DNA of 64,000 nucleotides from Lachnospiraceae bacterium (GTDB lineage Bacteria; Bacillota; Clostridia; Lachnospirales; Lachnospiraceae), in assembly GCA_015057275.1 (NCBI GenBank), contig SVEO01000003.1:1-64000 (forward strand). Direction: 5' to 3'. Under the pieces are notes generated by a model. It did no database searches and had not been told where the DNA came from. It was given only the letters and a program-made list of their open reading frames with translations. The position numbers and the translations under genes are program-made. Positions 1-9,091 of this stretch are shown here, one piece after another. Within the stretch, counting starts at the first letter, position 1. Every line of letters starts with the position of its first letter.

Positions 1-189
1 ACCGGCACGCTTACTCATTGGTCTTCGAATATATCGAAACCTTTTATAATACTGTCCGTATACACAGTCATTGCGACTACCTGTCGCCTAATGACTATGA
101 AAAACTGTATATGAGGGTTGAGAAACTGCCGGCAGCTTAGCTGGCAGAACATCTCATTTTATTTTGTACTAAATCTTGACACAGGACCA
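1..189 (+). mobile_element. Right end of an IS3-family insertion sequence (cut by window edge)
   Basis: The first 140 bases encode the C-terminus of an IS3-type transposase. After its stop lies a short non-coding tail ending near 189 in CTTGACACAGGACCA, which resembles the terminal inverted repeat of IS150/IS3-group elements. The left end is outside the window, so the repeat cannot be paired and the exact boundary is inferred. The sequence directly after the proposed end belongs to an AT-rich open frame that appears to have been interrupted. Confidence 0.65.
3..140 (+). CDS. IS3-family transposase OrfB, C-terminal fragment
   Basis: The frame is open from base 3 and gives about 45 residues ending in a TAG at 138-140. 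The visible peptide carries the [20 protein letters not shown] pattern, which matches the end of the integrase catalytic (rve) domain of IS3-family OrfB proteins, where the segment FYN-x-x-R-x-H-S-x-x-x-Y-x-SP follows the last catalytic Glu. The DDE residues themselves lie upstream of the window, so activity cannot be judged. The assignment to the family is good; the group (IS150-like) is inferred from the terminal repeat. Confidence 0.8.
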   Translation, partial: RHAYSLVFEYIETFYNTVRIHSHCDYLSPNDYEKLYMRVEKLPAA

Positions 190-201
190 TCACAAGAGAA
201 C

Positions 202-1335
202 ATGGTAAGTGTGTATAAAGAACATCTTATGAATTCAATAGACTTAAGTGATAAAAGTGAGAAGAAAGTTGAACGAACAACAGAGTATATTAATGAAATT
301 TCCGATAATGATGATGAAATAAATATAATTACCGAAATTAATTTCTTAAAAGCTTGTTTAAAGTACTATAATGCGATTGATAGTGATAGTTATAACAATA
401 ATTTTGTTGATAATATATTCTTTATTGTATGTGCAGTACTAATTATTATTTTACAGGCTTATCTATTGATTTGGTCAGTTGTGTATTTGTCAAGGTCAGT
501 GATAAGAATCATAAAAAAGGATAAATTATATTTGGTAAGTGGTTATGTTGGAAAAATATTATATATTTTAATTCCACTGATTTTGACGATTAAGGCACAA
601 GATTTGGTTTATATTGGATATGAGACATCTGATCTTGGAAGTATGTATTCAATCGTTTTAATTGGTATTTTAAGTTATATTTTAATAACAGCGATTATAA
701 AGGCACTGTATTACAATGATGAATATAAATACATTGTTGATAAATTAGTAAGTGTAATAGTTGTTATAATGTCTGGAGTGTGTATTTTAGCTGGTTTATC
801 ATTAAGCGATGGAGGTATCATTATATCAACCTATTCTGTTGCAACAATTATGTATGGTGAATATTATTATGATGTAGAAGAGTTAAAGGAAGATGAAGAG
901 TATGACATTTCATTAGATGAGTATTATAATTATGATGATGGGTACACATCTTATGAAGAAAGATTGAAGTATGTTGTTGAAGATTATGATGATTATAAGA
1001 AGTCAACATATATCGATGTTATAGGAAATATAGTCATGCGTATTGGGCTTTTATGCTCCTTGTCAATTATGCTGAAGATGTATAGCGGAATTGTCACAAA
1101 GAAAAATTCAAGTTACATATTGTCTTCAATTATAAATACTGCGGTATATGTTATAGGGTTTATTCTTATTTTTATGGGAGGTCATATTTTGGTGGGAAGC
1201 TATACGGATGAATATACGGTATATTCTGCGAACAGAGTTAACATCAGTTTAGTGATATGTTTGGTAGTAAGTGCTCTAAGCATATTTATATGTGCATTAA
1301 AAAAATACTTTAATAAAAGCATATGTAAAGAATGA
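202..1335 (+). CDS. Hypothetical multi-pass membrane protein, probably 5'-truncated by an IS
   Basis: I do not recognise this family. From the ATG at 202 it gives 377 residues with a charged N-terminal stretch of about 75 residues, then roughly seven hydrophobic membrane segments with an acidic, Tyr/Asp/Glu-rich loop near the middle. The frame remains open upstream into the insertion sequence, no convincing ribosome site precedes ATG 202 or the alternative ATG 229, and the first codons lie about 12 bases from the proposed IS end. The most economical reading is that the insertion removed the native start. Base composition is much more AT-rich than the following metA gene, suggesting acquired DNA. 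It may be a non-expressed remnant. Confidence 0.5.
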   Translation: MVSVYKEHLMNSIDLSDKSEKKVERTTEYINEISDNDDEINIITEINFLKACLKYYNAIDSDSYNNNFVDNIFFIVCAVLIIILQAYLLIWSVVYLSRSVIRIIKKDKLYLVSGYVGKILYILIPLILTIKAQDLVYIGYETSDLGSMYSIVLIGILSYILITAIIKALYYNDEYKYIVDKLVSVIVVIMSGVCILAGLSLSDGGIIISTYSVATIMYGEYYYDVEELKEDEEYDISLDEYYNYDDGYTSYEERLKYVVEDYDDYKKSTYIDVIGNIVMRIGLLCSLSIMLKMYSGIVTKKNSSYILSSIINTAVYVIGFILIFMGGHILVGSYTDEYTVYSANRVNISLVICLVVSALSIFICALKKYFNKSICKE

Positions 1336-1424
1336 AAATAGTTCATTGAGAAAACATGTACTGAGTTTGATAATGAGGCTGGAATTATTAGAAATGATTG
1401 TTTCAGCCTTATTTGTATTCGCGC

Positions 1425-1469
1425 AAAGAGCTGCATCCTTTGAAAATTCAAGGAATGCAGCTCTTTTTT
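1425..1469. terminator. Bidirectional terminator between the membrane gene and metA
   Basis: A long hairpin with arms beginning AAAGAGCTGCAT and closing ATGCAGCTCTTT is flanked by T runs on the + strand and A-rich sequence on the other. It overlaps the metA stop codon and would end both convergent genes. Confidence 0.8.
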
Positions 1470-2376
1470 ACAAATCATACGGCGTCACCTGGTACACATA
1501 ATAATTTAACCAGTTCGTATAAAGCGTATTCGCATGTGCTCTCCACGACAGCAGCGGACGGTTGTCCATATTGTTGTCCGGATAGTAGTTGTAAGGCATT
1601 TGAATCGGCAACCCTTTGCCCAAGTCGCGGCGGTACTCGGTATCGAGTGTGAGGCGGTCGTACTCCGGATGACCGGTTACGAAAATGCGCTTGCCTTCGT
1701 CGGCGAGAATGATAAAGGTGCCGGCGGTCTCAGACTTGGCAAGGACGGTCAGACGCGGGTCTTTTGCCACAGCGTCTTCATCAATGCCGGTGTGGCGGGA
1801 GTGCGGTGCCAAGAAGATATCATCAAAGCCGCGCACAAGAGGCGTTCTGCGCTTTAACACCTGATGCTCGTAGATGCCGAACATCTTCTCCGACAGCAGA
1901 TGCTTCTTAATACCGTAATGGTAATATAAACCGGCCTGTGCCCCCCAGCAAATATGCAGGGTGGATGTAACATTGGTGTCGGACCATGCCATAATATCTT
2001 TTAACTCATCCCAATAGCTGACTTCCTCAAATTCCATATGCTCCAGCGGCGCGCCGGTAATAATCAGACCATCGAAGCGCTGATTCTTGACCTCGCGGAA
2101 CGTAGAATAGAACTTATTCAAGTGGCTGGCCGGTGTATTTTTGGAAACATGCGATTCGATATGCAGGAAGGTCAAATCCACCTGCAGCGGCGTATTGGAA
2201 AGCGCACGCATCAACTGAATCTCGGTGTCCTCTTTCAAAGGCATCAGATTTAACAGCGCAATCTTAAGCGGGCGAATGTCCTGAGAAATCGCACGCGTCT
2301 CGTCCATAATAAATATATTTTCATTTTCAATGACCTGCTTTGCAGGCAGCTCACCGTTTTGTACTTTAATCGGCAT
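1468..2376 (-). CDS. metA: Homoserine O-acetyltransferase (MetA family)
   Basis: MetA-family enzyme of methionine synthesis that acylates L-homoserine in the cytoplasm. The start at 2376 is preceded by a GGAGGT site and gives 302 residues, the usual family length. Seen: the nucleophile Cys143 in HICWGAQ, and His236 and Glu238 in TGHPEYD, the family's catalytic triad. The position that selects the acyl donor is Glu112 in GAPLE. From published work on Bacillus-type MetA, Glu there favours acetyl-CoA while Gly (as in E. coli) favours succinyl-CoA, so I call it an acetyltransferase by inference. The open frame extends further upstream but without a ribosome site. It stands alone, divergent from the SulP gene; no S-box or T-box is apparent in its leader. 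Confidence 0.92.
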   Translation of the reverse strand: MPIKVQNGELPAKQVIENENIFIMDETRAISQDIRPLKIALLNLMPLKEDTEIQLMRALSNTPLQVDLTFLHIESHVSKNTPASHLNKFYSTFREVKNQRFDGLIITGAPLEHMEFEEVSYWDELKDIMAWSDTNVTSTLHICWGAQAGLYYHYGIKKHLLSEKMFGIYEHQVLKRRTPLVRGFDDIFLAPHSRHTGIDEDAVAKDPRLTVLAKSETAGTFIILADEGKRIFVTGHPEYDRLTLDTEYRRDLGKGLPIQMPYNYYPDNNMDNRPLLSWRAHANTLYTNWLNYYVYQVTPYDL

Positions 2377-2549
2377 TGAAATACCTCCATGTAAACTTAA
2401 TCTGTGAATCCTAATTCTATCATTTCTGCACTGATTTGTAAACTCCTGAAGAAATAAAAAATGAAGCAAGGGTTGAAAAGTCATATGTTTCATGCTTGCA
2501 TGAAAATATATAACCTTGAGATCCGTAAGCATCACGGGTGTAAGTACTT

Positions 2550-2579
2550 TTGACACATATATATATATAAATTTATAAA
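2550..2579 (+). promoter_or_regulatory. Promoter of the SulP gene
   Basis: TTGACA at 2550-2555 is followed after an AT-rich 18-base spacer by TATAAA at 2574-2579. The gene start is about 80 bases downstream. Confidence 0.6.
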
Positions 2580-2661
2580 AAAAGATTGCATTTTCCGGGA
2601 AATGGTTCTAATATAAGTGCGTTTGAATGAATTATGTCAAATAAAGGAGATATTTCTTGTT

Positions 2662-4347
2662 ATGAAAAACGATTTGAAACCAAAGATTTTAAAAACAATG
2701 AAAACTTACTCGAAGGAGCAGTTTGTGAAAGATTTGATTGCCGGTATTATCGTGGCGATTGTGGCATTACCGCTGTCAATTGCGTTAGCGATTGCATCCG
2801 GCGTGAATCCGGAGCGCGGACTTTACACAGCGATTATCGCCGGTTTCTTTATTTCTTTCCTCGGAGGCAGCCGTGTGCAGATTGGCGGACCGACGGCTGC
2901 GTTTGTCGTGATTATTTACGGTATTGTGGCAAATCCGGAGTACGGCGTGGAAGGTCTGATTGTAGCAACGATTATGGCGGGGATTATGCTCGTGTTGATG
3001 GGTGTGTTAAGACTCGGCTCGATGATTAAGTACATCCCGTATACAATTACCACCGGCTTTACGGCAGGTATCGCAGTCAGTATTTTTGCCGGCCAGATAA
3101 AAGACTTTTTAGGGCTGGAAATGGGTGCGGTTCCGTCTGAATTTGTGGAGAAGATGATTGCTTATGCGGAAAATATCGGTTCCATTAACTGGATTGCGCT
3201 GGCAATGGGTGTGCTCAGTATCGTACTGATTGCCCTAACACCGAAGATTACAACAAAGATTCCGGGATCCTTAGTGGCGATTGTGGTAACGACGCTGATT
3301 GTGAAATTAGCGGATTTAGATGTCAGCACGATTGGCAGTGTTTACGGCGAGCTTTCCTCGAAGTTCCCGACACCGGCTTTGCCGAAGGTTTCTTGGAAGA
3401 TGGTGCAAAGCCTAATTAGCCCGGCTTTTACAATTGCAATTTTGGCAGCGATTGAATCGTTACTTTCCTGCGTAGTTTCTGACGGTATGATTGACAGCAA
3501 GCACAATTCCAACGCAGAGTTAGTGGCGCAGGGTGTCGGCAACATTTTCTCCGGCTTGTTCGGCGGTATTCCGGCGACCGGTGCGATTGCCAGAACCGCA
3601 GCCAACGTAAAAAACGGCGGCCGCACACCGGTAGCAGGCATGGTGCATGCGATTACCTTATTACTGGTGCTGTTAGTTTGCATGCCTTTAGCAGCGATGA
3701 TTCCAATGACTACATTAGCCGCAGTGTTGATGGTAGTTGCTTACAATATGTGCGAATACAAGCAGTTTATTCACTTGTTAAAGACTGCGCCGAAGATGGA
3801 TATTACCGTCCTTTTGACAAGCTTCTTTTTAACTGTATTCTTCGACCTCGTGGTGGCAATTGAGATTGGCGTCGTTTTAAGTGCGCTGTTTTTCATGAAG
3901 CGTATGTCTGACACTGCGACAGTTAGAAGCTGGGTTTATGCTTCCGACTTCCACGATGAGGGAAGAGAGACACACGACTTGCGCTATGTACCGGAAAATA
4001 CCCTGGTATTCGAGGTAGAAGGTCCGATGTTCTTCGCGGCGGCGGATAAGTTTTTGGATATTCCCAAGATTGCCGAATATCGCAATAAGAATGTGGTAAT
4101 CGTGCGTATGAGAAGTGTGCCGGCGATTGATGCATCTGCGATGAGAAATCTCGTAAAGATGGAAGAACGTCTCGAAAAGAAAGGCATTCACTTAATTTTA
4201 TCGCACGTGCTGGAACAGCCGATGCGTGTGCTTAAGAAGGAGGCCGGACTCTTAGAGAAGATTGGCGATGACAACGTTTGTGCACATATTGACATTGCGC
4301 TTGAGCGTGCAGAAACTTATAGGAATGAGTGGAAAAAAGCGGAATAA
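2662..4347 (+). CDS. SulP-family anion transporter with STAS domain
   Basis: Membrane transporter of the SLC26/SulP family, which moves sulfate, bicarbonate or related anions, usually by proton or sodium coupling. The start at 2662 is placed behind AAAGGAGA at 2643-2650, giving 561 residues. About 10-12 hydrophobic segments span the first 400 residues, with the N-terminal LIAGIIVAIVALPLSIALAI and GPTAAFVV motifs of the family. A cytoplasmic STAS domain follows (about 440-545) with the typical VPAIDASAM segment. The substrate cannot be read from the sequence; sulfate is only one option. No cysteine or sulfate-assimilation gene is adjacent apart from metA, which points away on the other strand. 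Confidence 0.88.
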   Translation: MKNDLKPKILKTMKTYSKEQFVKDLIAGIIVAIVALPLSIALAIASGVNPERGLYTAIIAGFFISFLGGSRVQIGGPTAAFVVIIYGIVANPEYGVEGLIVATIMAGIMLVLMGVLRLGSMIKYIPYTITTGFTAGIAVSIFAGQIKDFLGLEMGAVPSEFVEKMIAYAENIGSINWIALAMGVLSIVLIALTPKITTKIPGSLVAIVVTTLIVKLADLDVSTIGSVYGELSSKFPTPALPKVSWKMVQSLISPAFTIAILAAIESLLSCVVSDGMIDSKHNSNAELVAQGVGNIFSGLFGGIPATGAIARTAANVKNGGRTPVAGMVHAITLLLVLLVCMPLAAMIPMTTLAAVLMVVAYNMCEYKQFIHLLKTAPKMDITVLLTSFFLTVFFDLVVAIEIGVVLSALFFMKRMSDTATVRSWVYASDFHDEGRETHDLRYVPENTLVFEVEGPMFFAAADKFLDIPKIAEYRNKNVVIVRMRSVPAIDASAMRNLVKMEERLEKKGIHLILSHVLEQPMRVLKKEAGLLEKIGDDNVCAHIDIALERAETYRNEWKKAE

Positions 4348-4457
4348 TTGCTTTTACAAATGTACTTTTATATGAGAATAATATCAGATAGATCGCAGGT
4401 GAGGCATCTGCTGCCGGTGCGATTTAGATAAAAGTAAACGAACTATATTTTAAAAAT

Positions 4458-4510
4458 AAAGGAGCTTTTGCAAAACAGTAGTAACTGTGGAGTAAAAGCT
4501 CTTTCCTTTT
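4458..4510 (+). terminator. Terminator after the SulP gene
   Basis: Arms GGAGCTTTT and AAAAGCTC enclose a second small hairpin (ACAGT/ACTGT) and are followed by CTTTCCTTTT. Confidence 0.7.
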
Positions 4511-4521
4511 GATAAAATAAA

Positions 4522-4550
4522 TTTACATTCTATTGTAAAAATGATATAAT
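4522..4550 (+). promoter_or_regulatory. Promoter of the helD-araC operon
   Basis: TTTACA at 4522-4527, a 17-base spacer and a perfect TATAAT at 4545-4550, 49 bases before the helD start. Confidence 0.75.
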
Positions 4551-4598
4551 ATATCTTCCGCATGAACGTTCGAATCCATAAAAAGGAGCAAATGATTT

Positions 4599-6671
4599 AT
4601 GGAAGTGAAACATTTAGAAGCAGTACTTAGCTTATTAAATATAGAAGTTGAAAAATTAAAAAGCGAGCTGGAAAACGTCGACCAGGATGTGCAGAAGCAG
4701 AAAGAATATTACTGGGAAAACTACAGCGAGTTTGATGAATACGGTTACGAACACTACGACAATGAGCAGCAGATGTATGCCTCTGCTTATACAAAAAGCA
4801 GCAAGATTAAGGAATTGTACCGCTACGAGAAGATGCTTGACAGCCCGTATTTCGGGCGGATTGATTTCGTCTATGACGGCGAGGATGAACCGGAGACCTA
4901 TTACATCGGTCTCGGCAATTTTTCACCGGTAAAGACAAAGCCGCCGGTGGTATTTGACTGGCGTGCCCCGGTGTCCGGACTTTTTTATGATTATGACAAA
5001 GGACCGGCTGGATTCGATGCTCCGGGCGGCCGCATGGAAGGCGAGATTCTGCAAAAGAAGCAATTCAAAATCAAGGGCGGCAAAATGATTTATTCCTTCG
5101 TATGTGATATGAAGATTGATGATGACATTTTAAAACAGGAGCTTTCGAAGCTTTCTGACCACCGCCTCAAAAGCATCGTTACAACGATACAAAAGGAGCA
5201 GAACCGTTTGATTCGCGCTGACAAAAGAGAGACACTGGTTGTGCAGGGATGCGCCGGCTCCGGCAAAACGTCGGTTGCCCTGCATCGTATCGCATACCTG
5301 CTTTATCACAACCGTGAGTCGTTGCGCGCAAATCATGTGCTCATATTGACGCCGAATTTCATTTTCTCGGATTATATTTCACACATTTTGCCGGAGCTCG
5401 GTGAAGAGCCAATCCGCGAGATGAGCTTTGATGATTTCGCCGCCAAAGAATTAAAGGAATATTGCCGATGTGAGGAACGTTACGATTATATTGAGCAGTT
5501 ACTGACGTTTCAGCGCGCCGGCTTTGCGGAGGAGCGCGAGCGCCGTCACCGGCAGTTCCTGTACAAGCAATCGAAGGAATTCTGTAAAAAGCTGCATGGA
5601 TTTGTGTTGGAACTGGAGCAGAATTTGGTTGATTTCCGCGCATTCGCTTATAAAAATTATGTGATTACACGCGAAGAAATGGTTGAATATTTCTATGAAA
5701 AGTTTCCGGACATTCCGATTTTACAGCGTATGGAGCATATCGCTGAGTATGTGCTTGACCGGATGGAGACGTTAAAGGGACGCGATTTCGAGGAAGAAGA
5801 ACGTGAACAGATTCGCGAAAAGTTTCTGCACATGTACGGTACAAGAAATGTTTATCGGCTATATCAGGAATTTCTGGGTCAAGATGCAAATGGTGACGAG
5901 TATCCGCTACTTGCCTATGAGGATGTTTATCCGACATTATACTTAAAATATTTAATGCTCGGCAATAAAGAACACCGTATGGTAAAGCATTTAGTCATTG
6001 ACGAGATGCAGGATTATTCGTACTTGCAATATCTACTCATCAGCCGCATGTTTACTTGCCCGATGACGATTCTTGGTGATAAGGCGCAGACGCTGACGGA
6101 GGAACGGCAGAATGTGATGTGTTTTCTGCCCCAAATTTTTCGTAGAAACATGACATTTATCACAATGAAAAAAAGTTATCGCTCGACGATGGAAATCGGT
6201 ACATTTGCCGGAAAATTAATCAATGATACCGAAACCGAATATTTCCCGCGCCATGGTAAAAAACCGGCGATTTACCACGAAACAAATCTTGCAAAAGTTG
6301 CAACATGCCTTGTAGAACAGATAGCAGAACAGAAAAAAATGTATGAAACGATTGGTATCTTATGCCGCAGCATCGAGGAAGCCGAGGAGTTGTATCGATT
6401 ACTCAGAAAGAAAATGGATGTGACGTTACTTCACAAAGACAGTAGCACATTCACATCCGGTGTGATGGTTACAACATACTATATGGCCAAAGGACTGGAG
6501 TTTGATGCTGTGCACGGTGTGTATCCGAAGGGGGAAGAAGAACTTGATGACTGGGATAAGCAGATGATTTATCTGTGTGCAACAAGAGCGATGCACGAAT
6601 TATCACTTTATTATATGGATGAAGGGAAAGAAAAGAGGGGGGGAATATGGACGACACAAACACAATTTTAA
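4599..6671 (+). CDS. helD: HelD-like superfamily 1 helicase / RNA polymerase recycling factor
   Basis: UvrD/Rep-like ATPase of the HelD group. In Gram-positive bacteria HelD binds RNA polymerase and releases it from stalled or post-termination complexes. Residues 1-80 are charged and helical, as expected for the arm that enters the polymerase secondary channel. The RAPVSGLFYDY segment typical of the group lies near 122. Walker A is GCAGSGKT at about 217-224, Walker B is in VIDEMQDY, and the C-terminal helicase motifs include TTYYMAKGLEFD and YLCATRAMHEL. Length (690) suits class I HelD. It starts behind AAAAGGAGC. Its last 25 bases overlap the AraC-family gene, so the two are translated from one message. 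Standard DNA helicase activity is the alternative. Confidence 0.85.
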   Translation: MEVKHLEAVLSLLNIEVEKLKSELENVDQDVQKQKEYYWENYSEFDEYGYEHYDNEQQMYASAYTKSSKIKELYRYEKMLDSPYFGRIDFVYDGEDEPETYYIGLGNFSPVKTKPPVVFDWRAPVSGLFYDYDKGPAGFDAPGGRMEGEILQKKQFKIKGGKMIYSFVCDMKIDDDILKQELSKLSDHRLKSIVTTIQKEQNRLIRADKRETLVVQGCAGSGKTSVALHRIAYLLYHNRESLRANHVLILTPNFIFSDYISHILPELGEEPIREMSFDDFAAKELKEYCRCEERYDYIEQLLTFQRAGFAEERERRHRQFLYKQSKEFCKKLHGFVLELEQNLVDFRAFAYKNYVITREEMVEYFYEKFPDIPILQRMEHIAEYVLDRMETLKGRDFEEEEREQIREKFLHMYGTRNVYRLYQEFLGQDANGDEYPLLAYEDVYPTLYLKYLMLGNKEHRMVKHLVIDEMQDYSYLQYLLISRMFTCPMTILGDKAQTLTEERQNVMCFLPQIFRRNMTFITMKKSYRSTMEIGTFAGKLINDTETEYFPRHGKKPAIYHETNLAKVATCLVEQIAEQKKMYETIGILCRSIEEAEELYRLLRKKMDVTLLHKDSSTFTSGVMVTTYYMAKGLEFDAVHGVYPKGEEELDDWDKQMIYLCATRAMHELSLYYMDEGKEKRGGIWTTQTQF

Positions 6672-7513
6672 AAATTGATATTCATGAGCCGGTACACTTT
6701 AATTGGTCAGGATTGTTCGTTTCTCCGGGCAAGGATTGGGTGCACATGAAAAGAAGACTGGCTGATTTTGAGTTGATGGTCGTGCAACGCGGTGTGCTTT
6801 ATATCGAGGATGAACATGGCAGGTATGAGGTGCATGAGGGTGAGTATATTCTGATGCCACCGACGCAGTTACAGAAAGGATATAAATCTTCAGAGTGTTC
6901 CTTTTACTGGATGCATTTTACGCCATATTTGCTGGATGCATATGAAGCGTTTACGGCACCACATGAGCAGATTGTGTTTAAACCAAAGTACGTCACGCTT
7001 CCAAAAGGCGGGGCATTGACCTCAAAAGACCGTGTCTATATTTTGATGCAGCAGCTTTCAGATATGGAGAAACGTTACTTGGACGTGGAGGCTAATTCGT
7101 TTTTGGCGACCAGTGTGCTCTGTGAAATTCAGAATCAGTTTAAATATGCGGCGCATCAAGAGGTTGGCAAGGATACGATGAGGTTTGAAAAAATCAAAGA
7201 CTATATTGCCAGCCACATCGCAGAAGAATTACTTGTAAAAGATATCGCCGAGCATTTCGGCTATAACGAAAAATATCTGACGACCAGTTTTCGCAGAAAA
7301 TATAACATTTCCATTAAGCAGTATATCATTGCCGCGAAGATTGAACGTGCGAAGTTTTTGCTGTGCAATACCAATGCTTCCATCTCTGAAATCTCCGACA
7401 ACTTAAGTTACTGGAATGTACAAAGCTTTTCTACGGCGTTTAAAAAATGTACGGAAGTTACCCCGTCAGATTACCGAAACATGTATTTCAAGGGCCTGGT
7501 AAACAATGTTTAA
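6647..7513 (+). CDS. AraC-family transcriptional regulator
   Basis: A 288-residue regulator with an N-terminal cupin-like ligand domain (about 15-110, with the VHEGEYILMPP strand-turn typical of AraC_binding) and a C-terminal double helix-turn-helix (about 185-283). The recognisable signature includes DIAEHFGYNEKYLTTSFRRK in the first helix pair, and SEISDNLSYWNVQSFSTAFK and then the TPSDYRN ending in the second. It probably senses a small carbohydrate or related effector, but no catabolic gene lies beside it. The start ATG sits inside the end of helD behind a GGGGGG-rich ribosome site, which implies coupled expression. Its target is unknown. Confidence 0.85.
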   Translation: MDDTNTILKIDIHEPVHFNWSGLFVSPGKDWVHMKRRLADFELMVVQRGVLYIEDEHGRYEVHEGEYILMPPTQLQKGYKSSECSFYWMHFTPYLLDAYEAFTAPHEQIVFKPKYVTLPKGGALTSKDRVYILMQQLSDMEKRYLDVEANSFLATSVLCEIQNQFKYAAHQEVGKDTMRFEKIKDYIASHIAEELLVKDIAEHFGYNEKYLTTSFRRKYNISIKQYIIAAKIERAKFLLCNTNASISEISDNLSYWNVQSFSTAFKKCTEVTPSDYRNMYFKGLVNNV

Positions 7514-7626
7514 TTACGTTTGGAATCCGTAAGAAAGCTGGCACGCTTAATCGCATCCGCACCGAATTTACCGCGAATCTGATCGACGGTCTGTTCAAAG
7601 TGTTCTTGGCGGATGAACTGGTCCAT
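7510..7626 (-). pseudogene. Remnant of a Y-family DNA polymerase (DinB) C-terminus
   Basis: On the minus strand, ATG at 7626 behind GAGGAG starts a 38-residue peptide containing VDQIRGKFGADAIKRASFL. That pattern is the very C-terminus of DinB/UmuC-type polymerases in Clostridia, where D-x-I-R-x-K-F-G-x-D-x-x-x-R-A-S closes the little-finger region. An in-frame stop lies just upstream and no further DinB sequence is visible, so the catalytic domains are gone. Either it is decay of a former polymerase gene or a tiny stand-alone peptide. It overlaps the end of the AraC-family gene by four bases. Confidence 0.55.
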
Positions 7627-7724
7627 GTGAAACAAATCTCCTCATTCATCTTTCATTATTAATTAATCACACAATTCGAACAAATGTTGGCAAATAAAAA
7701 TTTGCAGAAAGATAATGGAAACAG

Positions 7725-7753
7725 TTGAAGCAGGAAATAATATGATATATAAT
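7725..7753 (+). promoter_or_regulatory. Promoter of the M18 aminopeptidase gene
   Basis: TTGAAG at 7725-7730, 17-base spacer, TATAAT at 7748-7753; the start codon is 42 bases further on. Confidence 0.7.
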
Positions 7754-7795
7754 TAAAGCTAATAGGAAGAAAATACCAATGGAGGTAATTATACA

Positions 7796-9088
7796 ATGAG
7801 AGGAAAATTAGTGGCGGGCAATCTGATTGAAAAAATCGGACAGGCAACATCACCGTTTCACACTGTGCAGATGGCAACCGAAGAGTTAAAAGCAGCAGGG
7901 TTTGAGGAACTTTCCTTAAAGAAGCACTGGGATTTACAGGAAGACGGTATGTATTATGTGAAGGTGTATGATACGACGTTAATTGCATTCCGCATCGGCA
8001 GTGAATTTTGCGAGACGGGAAAGCTTCGTGCGGCATCTGCCCATACGGATTTCCCATGCCTGCGTATCAAGCCAAACTGTGAGATGGTTGAGAATGGTTA
8101 CGGCAAATTAAATGTCGAATCCTACGGTGGATTGATTCTCAGTACGTGGATGGACCGTCCGCTTTCAATTGCCGGTAAAGTGACTTTGCGCAGTGACGAT
8201 ATTTTTTTCCCAAAGACGACTTTGGTTGACTTTGAGCGTCCGGTGCTGACGGTGCCAAACCTGGCGATTCATTTGCAGCGTGGTATGAATGATGGTATTG
8301 CACTGGACAAGCAGAAGGATATGCTGCCGCTTGCACAGATGTTTGAAGAAGAACAGGAGTCCAAAGACTTTTTTACAAAATATCTGGCAAAGGAAATGAA
8401 TGTGGATGAAGACGAGATTTTAGATTATGAACTGACCATATATAACCGGGAGGAAGGTAGCCTGGTTGGCTTTTACGAGGAATTTATCTCCGCACCGCGT
8501 CTGGACAATATTACTTCTGTTGTAGCGTGTGTAAAAGGTCTTATCGAGGGCGACGGCAGTGAAGGACTGGACATGATCGTGTTATTCGACCATGAGGAAA
8601 TCGGCAGCAAAACAAAGCAGGGAGCCGGCAGCCAGATTTTTGAAATGATTATCGAGAAGGTGTTTGCTTCCTTCGGTATGGGCAGGATGGATGTAATTAA
8701 CGCCTTGGCCGGCGGCTATATGCTTTCCGTGGATGTCGCACATTGTGTGCATCCGAATGTGCCGGATAAAAATGACCCGACGAACAAGGCGGTGCTTAAT
8801 CAGGGCATTATTATAAAAAGCTCCGCAGAGCAATCCTATGCGTCCGACTCGGAAGCCGTAGGCATTTTAATGCAGCTTTGCGAAGCTTATGATGTACCGT
8901 ATCAGAAGTTTGTGAACCGTTCCGGTGGCTCGTCCGGCGGTACACTGGGCGCGATTTGCTCCACCTTTGCACCGATGCGCACGCTCGATGTCGGCGTGCC
9001 GCTCTTAGCAATGCATTCGGCGCGTGAAACCATGGGTGTACAGGACCAGAAATTCTTAGAAAAGCTTCTGACTGTATATTTTTCCTAA
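7796..9088 (+). CDS. apeB: M18-family aspartyl aminopeptidase
   Basis: Cytosolic zinc metallopeptidase that removes acidic or other N-terminal residues from peptides. The 430-residue length is typical of M18. Ligand-bearing motifs are visible in order: SAHTDFPCLRIKP near 81 (His, Asp region), the FDHEEIGSKTKQGAGS stretch near 262 (Glu pair), MLSVDVAHCVHPN near 307 (Asp ligand), and the closing MHSARETMG near 402 (His). The start follows a strong GGAGG box. It has its own promoter and ends three bases before the convergent rqcH stop, with no obvious terminator between them. Confidence 0.92.
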   Translation: MRGKLVAGNLIEKIGQATSPFHTVQMATEELKAAGFEELSLKKHWDLQEDGMYYVKVYDTTLIAFRIGSEFCETGKLRAASAHTDFPCLRIKPNCEMVENGYGKLNVESYGGLILSTWMDRPLSIAGKVTLRSDDIFFPKTTLVDFERPVLTVPNLAIHLQRGMNDGIALDKQKDMLPLAQMFEEEQESKDFFTKYLAKEMNVDEDEILDYELTIYNREEGSLVGFYEEFISAPRLDNITSVVACVKGLIEGDGSEGLDMIVLFDHEEIGSKTKQGAGSQIFEMIIEKVFASFGMGRMDVINALAGGYMLSVDVAHCVHPNVPDKNDPTNKAVLNQGIIIKSSAEQSYASDSEAVGILMQLCEAYDVPYQKFVNRSGGSSGGTLGAICSTFAPMRTLDVGVPLLAMHSARETMGVQDQKFLEKLLTVYFS

Positions 9089-9091
9089 AAC

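Noticed and set aside
1468-1857. Open frames opposite metA
   Set aside because: They are antisense shadows of the conserved metA coding sequence and lack ribosome sites.
2377-2550. A possible SAM riboswitch or T-box before metA
   Set aside because: I looked for the S-box GAGGGACTGGCCC-like core and T-box TGGNACCGCG sequence on the minus strand and saw neither. The leader is short and AT-rich.
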